The notes under the pieces are model-generated. The model was not told the DNA's origin and did no database searches. It worked only from the letters and a program-made list of their open reading frames with translations. The position numbers and the translations under genes are program-made. 22,430 bases of DNA from Plantago elongata (Eukaryota; Streptophyta; Magnoliopsida; Lamiales; Plantaginaceae), in the NCBI GenBank assembly GCA_036897095.1, contig JAYMSP010002807.1, forward strand, positions 1-22,430, read 5' to 3'. Shown piece by piece: positions 11,026 through 22,430 of this stretch (its first letter is position 1; each line of letters starts with the position of its first letter).

Positions 11026-11579
11026 TAGAGGTGTAATATATACAGTACAACGCCTTCTTCATCGTTCTTTTGTTTCTTCGCCAGTTTCAGCTTCTTCAAT
11101 CTGCCTCCTCCGATCTTCACTCTTACTTTTCTCCGTTCCTCCTTTCTTCGCCAGTCTCAGCTTGCTCTTCGACCTGCCTCCTCTTTTCTCCGATCTCCAC
11201 TCTGAGCTTCACTCCTACTTTTCCAGTCTTCGCCCCTCCACCACTTCGATCTATGTTTCTTCTTTCTTCGCTCCTTTATTCGAATTCCCCACTCCGACAT
11301 CCAGATTTAGTCCACTGAGTTCCATTTGCGTCTGATTTGGTCTTGTAGATTCAAAACACACTTTCTCTCTTTTTTCTGCTCTATGCTGTTCTCCTATTCA
11401 TCATTTTTTTCTTCTTTTAGCTCAGTCCTCCTCTCCTTTTTTTATTATTAAATTTAATGGATAACGGATATCCGACGGATTTATCCGTGTCCGATCCGCA
11501 CTTAACGGATGTGCCTTTTCTTCATCTATTTGACCGGATAGATGCGGATCGATCCGTATTCATCCGTTGCGCAACCCTA
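11026..11579. mobile_element. Second hAT-like nonautonomous element (about 554 bp)
   Basis: The left end tagaggtg (11026-11033) and the right end read on the minus strand (tagggttg from 11579) share 6 of 8 terminal bases, in the hAT-type TAGGGKTG pattern. Adjacent 8-mers ataaaacc (11018-11025) and ttaaaatg (11580-11587) agree at 5 of 8 bases, a possible old target duplication. The right subterminal 120 bp is dense in atccg/cggat motifs, as in the element at 4176. The left half is a CT-rich, leader-like sequence. Confidence 0.45.
11075..11245. repeat. Degenerate tandem duplication in a CT-rich leader-like tract
   Basis: The order ttcgccagt-t/c-tcagctt, ctgcctcctc, ctccgatct, cactc, ctactttt appears twice, starting at about 11077 and 11148. 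The tract has the composition of a plant 5' UTR and may be an inherited transposase-gene leader within the hAT-like element. The frames across it are low-complexity and not credible proteins. Confidence 0.55.
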
Positions 11580-11587
11580 TTAAAATG

Positions 11588-12372
11588 TGATGATTTGAGT
11601 ATGAATTTAAGTATATTTCTATTTCCATCGGTTTACCTCCGTTGTTAACTTAGATTCTCCGTTCAAATATAATTTCACAAACATATGAAATACATTTTGA
11701 TATCAAGGTTGCAGAACGAATCATATTCAATTCATAAATAAATTTTTGTGTATATCTCTGTGCAATTTGTAAATTAAATCGTGTCTTTACTCTTCTCTTT
11801 TTCTTTTAATAATAAATATGACTCGAACTCCCAACTGATTAATTTGATAGTCTCTTTACAAAATTAAATAATGAAATAAGTACATTCATCATCTAATCAC
11901 AATCCAACATTGTGTTCAATCACCTATTAGTAGATTTGCCAGATGCACTGGCATGTAATCACCATACGATGGACTTGATTATGACCTGAAAACGGATTCA
12001 AATTTGACCCCATAATGTAAATGGTAACCATTAGAACTTGATCTAAGATCCGATTTGAAACCACCCGAATTAATTTAACTAGAGGGCATATGATCCAAAA
12101 TATTTACTTTCAATAATTTATGATTCGATTCAAATTTTAAAGTTGAACTAATTTTAATTTTATTCGTCTCAATCTCAACTTCTCACTTTTTATTTTTAGT
12201 AAGTCTCCTAAGATGTGAATTTCAATATTAATTAAATTCAAATAACAATTGAATCGAAATAGCTTCGACCCAAAATCACATGAAATTTTCCATTTAAATT
12301 GGCAAATGCTGGGGATAAAGCTTTGGCATTATCCATCTCTATAATTTCCGTCGTAGGAATTTTAAACCCTTA
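11588..12372. other. AT-rich intergenic DNA
   Basis: No coding exon, RNA gene or clear repeat boundary is visible. Several short runs (ttaattaaattcaaataacaattgaatcg and similar) are simple AT-rich sequence. Confidence 0.5.
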
Positions 12373-12628
12373 AGGGCTGATTGGAGTAGCATCCATCTAA
12401 ATGCCGTTTGGATGCTCCTCGGTAATTTTATGTTTGTTATGACATTTAAATGCTGAAGATCGAAATGCCGCTACAGTAGCAACATATTTATCTACCTATA
12501 TAATAAACCTATAATACATTATTCAATTACAATTTTATACCAAACACAATTTTAACAATCTTACTACAATTTCAATCAATATTCATGTATTTAAATCGGG
12601 TCATTTAAGTCGCATGCCAATCAGCTCC
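12373..12628. mobile_element. Tourist-like MITE, copy 2 (about 256 bp)
   Basis: Termini agggctgattgg (left) and ccaatcagctcc (right) are inverted repeats with few mismatches, extending inward to a ctaaatg/catttaag pair. The ends match the element at 7411. An internal caaacacaattttaac is the reverse complement of aaattgtgtttgg in copy 1, so the two belong to one family in opposite internal orientation. Flanking trinucleotides are TTA and TCA. The left end contains an extra small hairpin (gagtagcatcca against tggatgctcctc). It lies about 240 bp upstream of the galactokinase TATA box. Confidence 0.65.
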
Positions 12629-12869
12629 TCACGGAATTATTTCTCCAATCAAAAATAAAAAATAGTTCTCCTTTAGTTTTAATGCCCCTTTTGTTTTCCT
12701 AAGGATGTTAGAGACACGAGAGTTACGAGGACTAGGTAAGCCATGGAGCCTAGAATGGAATGGAATCAATGGATTTCAAAGAGTCGTTGAGAGATCCAAG
12801 GACTCAATCATGATTCGTCTCTGTTTAGGATATCCTTCCTTTTTACTACACTACGTCAACATCACTATC

Positions 12870-12878
12870 TATATAAAT
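12870..12878 (+). promoter_or_regulatory. TATA box of the galactokinase gene
   Basis: TATATAAAT lies 66 bp before the ATG and predicts a short 5' UTR of about 35-45 nt. A TACGTCA motif at 12853-12859 (TGACGTA on the other strand), of the bZIP/TGA-factor type, lies just upstream. Its use is inference only. Confidence 0.6.
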
Positions 12879-12943
12879 CAATCCCATATAATCCCAATTT
12901 GAAAGATTAAACAAACTCAATCATCAATATTTATCAATCATCA

Positions 12944-16570
<3,627 letters not shown>

Positions 16571-16723
16571 CAGGCTCGCAGTTTGATCAACTGAACTGTT
16601 CTGTTTTCCTTTTAGACCTTTGTCATTAAATGCTTGCAGACAGAACAAATTTGTACTCCATCTTTTAGTTCGAAAAATGTGCATATTTTTCAAACATGTG
16701 TCTATAACTCTGTTTTTCTTATA

Positions 16724-16729
16724 AATAAA
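16724..16729 (+). terminator. Poly(A) signal of the galactokinase gene
   Basis: A canonical AATAAA lies 154 bp after the TAG stop in a T-rich 3' UTR, predicting cleavage at about 16740-16760. Confidence 0.55.
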
Positions 16730-16804
16730 CAATAGATAAGTAAACGCTCTTTGTTATTTTACGTACAAAAGAACACGGAAAAGTTTACAAGAATAATCTT
16801 AATC

Positions 16805-16810
16805 TTTATT
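16805..16810 (-). terminator. Poly(A) signal of the convergent GMC gene
   Basis: TTTATT on the plus strand is AATAAA on the minus strand, 25 bp past the TGA stop of the GMC gene. Cleavage would fall at about 16780-16795 or slightly further, next to the galactokinase 3' end. Confidence 0.5.
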
Positions 16811-16834
16811 GTTATCATTTCCACTATAATTGCC

Positions 16835-19102
16835 TCACTGAAGGTTTCGTTCACGAATAATGTTTTGTCCCATATACCTGCAAAATCAAGAGGCAAGGTT
16901 TAGTATGCCAACATTGTTATTTGTAATGATATCTAAGGATCTTAAGTTGAATTTTACCTTCCCAACATCATAATTGTGGCTTGAGGATTAGTTCCTGGTG
17001 TATTCGAAAACGTTGAAGCATCAATAACACGCAATGAGTCGACACCGAGTACCCTGTATTCACGATCAACAACCTGATCAAGTAGACATCCTCCACGGTA
17101 ATGCCAAAAGCTTAAGACTGTATCTTTACAATATTGTTCCATGGAATGAGTTGATTCAACATGTCTTTCCCTCAAGTTTAAGGGAGCTATTAACACCAAG
17201 GTCATCAAAGCCCGGAATGATATCAGCGGGTATCGGAATTCAGAGAAAGAATCCGATTCCACTATTTCCTTGATTATTTGCATGCCCTGGACACAAGTTT
17301 GCACGTCCCTAGGGTCTTGGAAGTAGTTGAATCTAACTATTGGGTTGTCGTTTGGATCCCGACTTTTGATCTCCAAATAACCTTTCGAATAAGGCAGTGC
17401 GACCTTTTGTACGATGATTCCTGCTTGTGTGTTGTTGGAGATCCCAACTAAACTCAATGCCAGTCTAGCTGCTTGTAATAGTATCTTATTCAAAGACTGG
17501 ACAATCAAACATATATAATTAGTAAGCAAACACAACCTTAATCAACTTATTAAGTAGAACTCAAACCCCTTAAAACCCAATGCACAGAATAACGTTGTAA
17601 CCTGGTTTCCAGTATATAGATCCCAAGGTATCTCAATGAGTCCACTGCCTGATTCAATGTAATTAGTATCACCATCTGTAATGCCAACTGCTTCAAGAAG
17701 TGATAGTTCAACAGGCTCAGGAGAAGGAATTATGACTCCATTTAATGGATTATCAGCCATTCCTTGACCCACCATTGGTTGGTCTAACACAACTGTTATG
17801 TCATGGGCTTGAAGTTGCTGAGATGGTCCGATTCCACTCAACATCAAAAGCTGTGGGCTGCCAATCGCACCTGCCGTTAGAATGATTTCATTTGTTGTGG
17901 GAAAGTCGTTCAAGTATGCAGTGTGAGAAATTCCCTCTGCATCTTCAAACAAAACTCCATATGCTTTAGGCTTTTCTCCTTCTATCACTCAACACAGAAG
18001 AAATACTCGTTAGGTGAACTTCACTTGATAAGACAATGCAAATATGGAGAAATAAAGAAAAATGAAACAATGTCAGCTATATACCTAAAGTAGAAGGGTT
18101 GAAAAGGATTTTATGTACGGTTGCGTGTAGTAGAACAGTTATGTTAGTTGGATCAGCATACTCCAACAAATCAGCAGCACTATGCCGAACTCCATTCTCG
18201 TCGAAAATGGTTCCCCCGATCTTTGACCCGCTCAGATGTTGATGAGTGAAACCTATATCACATAAGCATAAAGCTTAAGCTTAACGTATATAAAAATGTA
18301 AATTGTATTTTATCCGATCTGATTTTACTTTTATTTGAATAGAATAAGTATTAAATGAATTGATCATTTGAACAACTAAACTATGTTATCTTTTCAACTA
18401 AATTGATTAGTCGCAAGTGTCAAACAGTAACTTTATGTTATATAGAGTGAAAACCTCTATGTGGCGACACGCCTGCTCCTAGCAAACCATCTCGGTACGC
18501 ACTTTGCCACGCTTGCATCCGCGGCTCAAAAACTAATTTACTCTCCACCCACTCGTAGGACTCGCTCACTAGTTGTGGGTCCCACCCAGCATCACGCACA
18601 TCCTCATCCCTGGCATGTGAGTAGAAACCAAAATTGATAACCGATGAGCCTCCTAGAACCCTGCCACGGTGACCTAACACGCCATCTTCAGAGATGAAGA
18701 TTTGACCTGGTGAGCTTGGGAGTATGTTAGCTAATGCGAGTATAGCTGTTCCTTTGTTCATATTGAGTGTGCCATAAGGTAAGCCTCCCCTCTCAAGTAC
18801 TAGTACTCTTGCAAATTGGGAGAGTGTTGCTGCTAATGCACATCCAGCAGTTCCGCCTCCAATAACTATATAGTCATAATATACAGTTGATGGGGCTGAT
18901 GTTGCATCTTTCGCAAAAGAGGCATATGGAGCTGCATTACGAATCGTGTTGCTAACTTAGTACTCAATATATTGTGATTCAGTAAAAAGCATCAAATTTT
19001 GGAGCGACGAGCAAGAAATAGACCTTTTTCAGCTAAACAAGGAGGAAGCACCAAAAGGAGTGTAGCAAGGCAAGCAGCAGTGGCAATAATGGACGGAAGC
19101 AT
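16835..19102 (-). CDS. Secreted GMC-family FAD oxidoreductase, (R)-mandelonitrile lyase-like (copy A)
   Basis: Six exons on the minus strand: 19102-19024, 18931-18455, 18252-18085, 17978-17602, 17496-16958, 16877-16835; all introns are GT-AG and the product is 560 aa. Residues 1-24 form a signal peptide (MLPSIIATAACLATLLLVLP, then CLA). The FAD-binding motif VIGGGTAGC, the GMC signature GRVLGGSSVINFG, the second signature GAIGSPQLLMLSGIG, the catalytic-type His (WHYRGGC, His499) and the C-terminal NPQAT (Asn537) are intact. Relatives include mandelonitrile lyases and HOTHEAD; the actual substrate cannot be told from sequence. It is a tandem duplicate of the next gene, about 80% identical by eye across exon 4, but has an extra 105-bp phase-0 intron (17601-17497). 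Intron 1 has a weak donor (gtctat). An in-frame ATG at 19258 could extend the N terminus by 52 aa; I prefer 19102 because it exposes the signal peptide. Confidence 0.88.
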
Positions 19103-19713
19103 AGTTGTAGAATTGGGATAAGTTGGATGAATTACAGGCCAATGCTTGAAGATTATATGTATGCATGACAAAGAGTCAGAGACATTAAACTCACGTTTAT
19201 CATAAGAAGGAAAAATTGAGTGATCGTAAGGCTCTGCAAGATTGGACAAATTATGCACTACATTTGTTCACATACTATTCTATGGCACATGTGCATGTTA
19301 TAAAATGGTCACAACCTTTTCTTCTTGACAATAATTTTAAGACTTTAATATATAGTTTAATTTTAATTTGGTATGAGTAATTCAAGTTGATCAGATTATT
19401 TGAAAATTGATATAAGTATGTAACTGGTAACTTATTTGAACGACTTTAAAAAAAATGATTCATCAGTTAATGAAAAGTAAAAATATACTAAAGTTGATTG
19501 AGATGTAGTATAAATGATATGATAAATAAAAATGTTAAACTTCTAAGAGAGGAAAATGTTACAATATTGTATACTCTTCATATCTAGAAAATATTCACCA
19601 CAAATTCTTTTGATTATTAATTTCTTCATATCCAGAATATTGTCAATTATACAACATTATGGACTGGGTCAGGCAATCAATAATTCAGATATTTTTTATA
19701 ATTGCATGTAGCA
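19103..19713. other. Intergenic region between the tandem GMC genes
   Basis: It holds the promoter of copy A and the 3' end of copy B, both read on the minus strand. Two TATA candidates for copy A are visible: TATAAT on the minus strand at 19157-19152, 50 bp before the preferred ATG, and a ttataaaa sequence at about 19299-19306. On the plus strand, cttcatatctagaaaatatt (about 19576) and cttcatatccagaatatt (about 19624) form a small direct repeat in the presumed 3' UTR of copy B. No other gene is seen. Confidence 0.5.
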
Positions 19714-21852
19714 TCATTGAAGATTTCGTTCTCGGAGAATTCTTTGACCCATATACCTGCAAAATGATCAAGAGGCACAACTGAGTAATAATCCAACATT
19801 TTTATAAGAGTTATCTAAGGATCTTAGGATAATTTTTACCTGCCAAGCATCATAATTGTGGCTTGTGGATTAGTTCCCGGTGTGTTATAAAATGTTGAAG
19901 CATCAATAACACGCAGAGAATCAACACCAAGTACTTTATATTCATGGTCAACGACTTGATCACGTAAACATCCTCCACGGTAATGCCAAAAGCTCAAGAC
20001 TGTGTCTTCACAATATTGTTCCATGGAATAAATGGATTCAATGTGTCTTTCCCTCAAGTTTAAGGGAGTTATCAACACTGTCGTCAAAAGGGCCCGGAAT
20101 GATATCAGTGGGTATCGAAATTGAGAGAAGGAAGCCGATTCCACGACTTCCTTGATCAACTGCATGCCTTGGACACAAGTTTGTAGATCTCTAGGATCTT
20201 GAAAGTAGTTGAATGTAACTTTTGGGTTGTCGTTCGGGTCCTGACTTTTAATCTCCAAGTGACCTTTGGAGTACGGCAATGCAACCTTTTGTACGATGAT
20301 TCCGGCTTGTGTGTTGTTGGACACTCCAATTAAATTCAACACTTGTCTAGCTGATTCTAATAATATTCTATTGAAAGACGAGTTTCCAATATATTGTTCC
20401 CATGGGATCTCAATGAGTCCACTGCCAGATTCAATGTAATTAGTGTCACCGTTAGTTATGCCAACTGCTTCAATAAGTGACAATTCGACGGGTCTAGGTG
20501 AAGGAATTATGACTCCATTCAACGGATTGTCCGCCATTCCTTGGCCAACCATTGGTTGATCCAGTACAACTGATATGCCTTGAGCTCGAAGTTGCTGAGA
20601 TGGCCCAATTCCACTCAACATTAAAAGTTGTGGGCTTCCGATTGCACCAGCAGATAAAATGATTTCACTCGATGAGGAAAAATTAGTTAGGTATGCACCG
20701 TGCGAAATGCCTTTAGAATCTTGAAATAAAATTCCATAAGCTTTAGGCTTTCCTCCTTTTATCATTGATCACCATGAGAGAATCAATGGTTAGTTGAAAT
20801 CCATTTTGAAATATAATAGTGCAAATATAAGAAGAAAAACATTGAATGAATGTGAAATATAGTTACCTAGCGTAGTGTTGAAAAGGATTTGATGTACCGT
20901 TGCATGTAAAAGGACACTAATGTTAATTGGTTCGGCATACTCCAACAAATCAGCGGCACTATGTCGAACTCCATTCTCATCAAAAATTGTTCCCCCAATC
21001 TTTGTTCCGCTCAAATGTTCATAACTGAAACCTATGATGAGGACAAAACATAAGTAAAAAAGAGGAAAGTTGCGAATTTCGCTCATCTACAGACATATAA
21101 AAACTTTATGTGATCTAGGTTGAAACCTCTGTATGGTGATACACCCGCTTCTAGCAAGCCATCACGATATGCGCTTTGCCATGCTCGTACCTGGGGCCTG
21201 AAAACTAATTTACTTTCCACCCACTCGTACGACTCGCTCACTAGTTGTGGGTCCCACCCAGCATCGCGCACATCCTCTTCCCTAGCACGTGAGTAGAAAC
21301 CAAAATTGATAACGGAAGATCCTCCTAGAACCCGACCGCGGTGACCTAACACACCATCTTCGGATATGAAGGGTTGTGCTGCGGAGTCCGGGGAGACATC
21401 TGTGACTAATGCCACTATGGCTTCGCCCTTGTTCATGTTGGGCTTGCCATATGGTAAGCCTCCTCTCTCGATTACTAGTACTTTGGCGGAAGTGGATAGT
21501 GTCGCTGCTAGTGCACAACCGGCTGTTCCGCCTCCAATAACTATGTAATCGTAGTACAAGATCGATTGTGCCGATGTAGCATCTTTTGCAAAAGAGGTAA
21601 ATGGAGCTGATACACATTGAACTGAAAATTAGAACTCAGAATAGATCATTATACAATTGTGTCTCACACACACATTAACACATAAAGTAGAGTGATTCGG
21701 GCGAGTGAAAAAGAAGAATGTATCGATATAAAACATGGAGAAAACTATTTGTTCATCTTGGGTTGCAATTTGCAAATGTACATACCTTTCTCAGCTAAAC
21801 AACTGGAAGCCACTAATAGGAGAATACCAAAAGAAACAGGAACCATAGCCAT
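19714..21852 (-). CDS. Secreted GMC-family FAD oxidoreductase, (R)-mandelonitrile lyase-like (copy B)
   Basis: Five exons on the minus strand: 21852-21786, 21606-21127, 21031-20867, 20755-19840, 19756-19714; all introns are GT-AG and the product is 556 aa, normal for the family. A signal peptide of about 20 residues (MAMVPVSFGILLLVASSCLA) predicts entry into the secretory pathway. The dinucleotide-binding motif GGGTAG is at residues 47-52, GMC signature 1 (GRVLGGSSVINFG) at about 113-125, signature 2 (GAIGSPQLLMLSGIG) at about 274-288, the active-site-type His495 in WHYRGGC and Asn533 in NPQAT. The protein ends YMGQRILRERNLQ, like other plant members. The family binds FAD and acts on alcohols or, in Rosaceae, cleaves cyanohydrins; cyanogenic activity should not be assumed. 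Exon 4 here is continuous, whereas copy A has an intron in it. HOTHEAD-type omega-hydroxy fatty acid oxidation is the alternative role. Confidence 0.92.
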
Positions 21853-21930
21853 TTTTATCAGAAATGGTTCCTGATAGCGTGTGAGAAGATGGAGTTAATT
21901 TATTTCGTTCGTGGACAATATATGTAACCA

Positions 21931-21940
21931 ATATATATAA
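21931..21940 (-). promoter_or_regulatory. TATA box of GMC copy B
   Basis: On the minus strand TTATATATAT lies about 80 bp before the ATG at 21852, predicting a leader of roughly 50 nt. Confidence 0.5.
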
Positions 21941-22195
21941 GGAATGACAACGATCATCAACGTGCAAACAGCAAAGAAAGTTGACTTTTCAAAAAATTTA
22001 AAAAAGATGGATTTATTTAATCATTGTTTGAACATTATATTATTGCATAAATTAATAGTTTTGTTGCCATGGTTTTAACGGGGCCGAAGTAAACGCAGTC
22101 AGTTGCTCCCACGCAGGTGCACAATCTCGCAAAATATTTTTGATGAATTGAATTTGAATGATTGGTTAGCTAATAGTCAAAGGAAATTATAACAT

Positions 22196-22201
22196 CACGT
22201 G
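22196..22201 (-). promoter_or_regulatory. G-box (CACGTG) upstream of GMC copy B
   Basis: A perfect palindromic CACGTG lies about 345 bp before the start codon. G-boxes are bound by plant bHLH and bZIP factors, but a single hexamer is weak evidence of regulation. Confidence 0.3.
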
Positions 22202-22302
22202 GATTTTATATAAACAATGCTGAAGCAAATAACATATTTCATGTATATTAATGTATATTAGTCCTTACTCAAAGATGATTCCATTTTAAATATTAGTAAC
22301 TA

Positions 22303-22430
22303 CAGTTAAAACCTCCATAAAAATTTACTTTATAAAAGAACAAATTTTATATATATAGTAAAAGAAAATTCTAATTCAAACTTAGAATCGGGTATAAATT
22401 CTAATTCAAGGTTAATATATATATATATAT
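22303..22430. mobile_element. Possible end of an Emigrant/Lemi-type element, truncated by the window, plus TA repeat
   Basis: TA followed by cagttaaaacctccataaaa resembles, from memory, the terminal repeat of plant pogo-like Emigrant/Lemi MITEs, which insert at TA. The other end is outside the window, so this is tentative. The last 15 or so bases are a simple (TA)n run. Confidence 0.35.

Noticed and set aside
20761..20790. Exon 4 of GMC copy B starting at the in-frame ATG (20765)
   Set aside because: That ATG lies in the intron. Both paralogues share an aag|ga acceptor just downstream that keeps the frame and the family alignment.
16835..21852. GMC tandem pair as part of a cyanogenic biosynthetic cluster
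   Set aside because: No cytochrome P450, glucosyltransferase or beta-glucosidase gene is in the window, and most plant MDL-like genes are not known to be cyanogenic.

Overview
This is nuclear DNA of a flowering plant, most likely a eudicot. The genes carry many short GT-AG introns, lie in AT-rich intergenic DNA, have plant-type TATA boxes and poly(A) signals, and sit among plant-type MITEs. A 'gagacggtct'-type repeat near 7940 weakly suggests Caryophyllales. The species cannot be fixed from the sequence.

Layout. 1-5430: intergenic DNA made of degraded repeats. It holds a LINE-type RNase H relic (about 3850-4843) split by a hAT-like nonautonomous element (4176-4710), and a Stowaway-like MITE (5031-5290) with TA target duplications. 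5434-6619 (+): a two-exon gene for a 207-aa atypical bHLH protein of the AIF/bHLH148 family. 6620-12860: about 6.2 kb of intergenic DNA with two Tourist-like MITEs, another inverted-repeat element, an LTR-like block, an unrecognised 91-codon ORF and a second hAT-like element. 12944-16570 (+): a complete 13-exon galactokinase gene (500 aa). 16835-19102 (-) and 19714-21852 (-): two tandem secreted GMC-family flavoproteins of the (R)-mandelonitrile lyase-like/HOTHEAD group (560 and 556 aa). The first converges on galactokinase tail to tail. 21853-22430: upstream region of the second GMC gene, ending in what looks like the edge of an Emigrant/Lemi-type element and a TA repeat.

How the genes relate. 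The four genes are independent plant genes and do not form one pathway. The AIF-type protein is expected to restrain growth/brassinosteroid transcription in the nucleus. Galactokinase phosphorylates free galactose released in cell-wall turnover. The GMC pair are predicted secretory FAD enzymes of unknown substrate. From memory, Arabidopsis galactokinase (At3g06580) and AIF2/bHLH148 (At3g06590) have consecutive locus numbers, so the pair here looks like conserved microsynteny stretched apart by transposons.

I found no CRISPR array, tRNA, rRNA or recognisable novel multi-gene system. The most interesting points are local: a tandem duplication copying the end of galactokinase exon 2 into its intron, an intron present in only one of the two GMC paralogues, an uncertain N terminus in that same paralogue, and a nested transposon.
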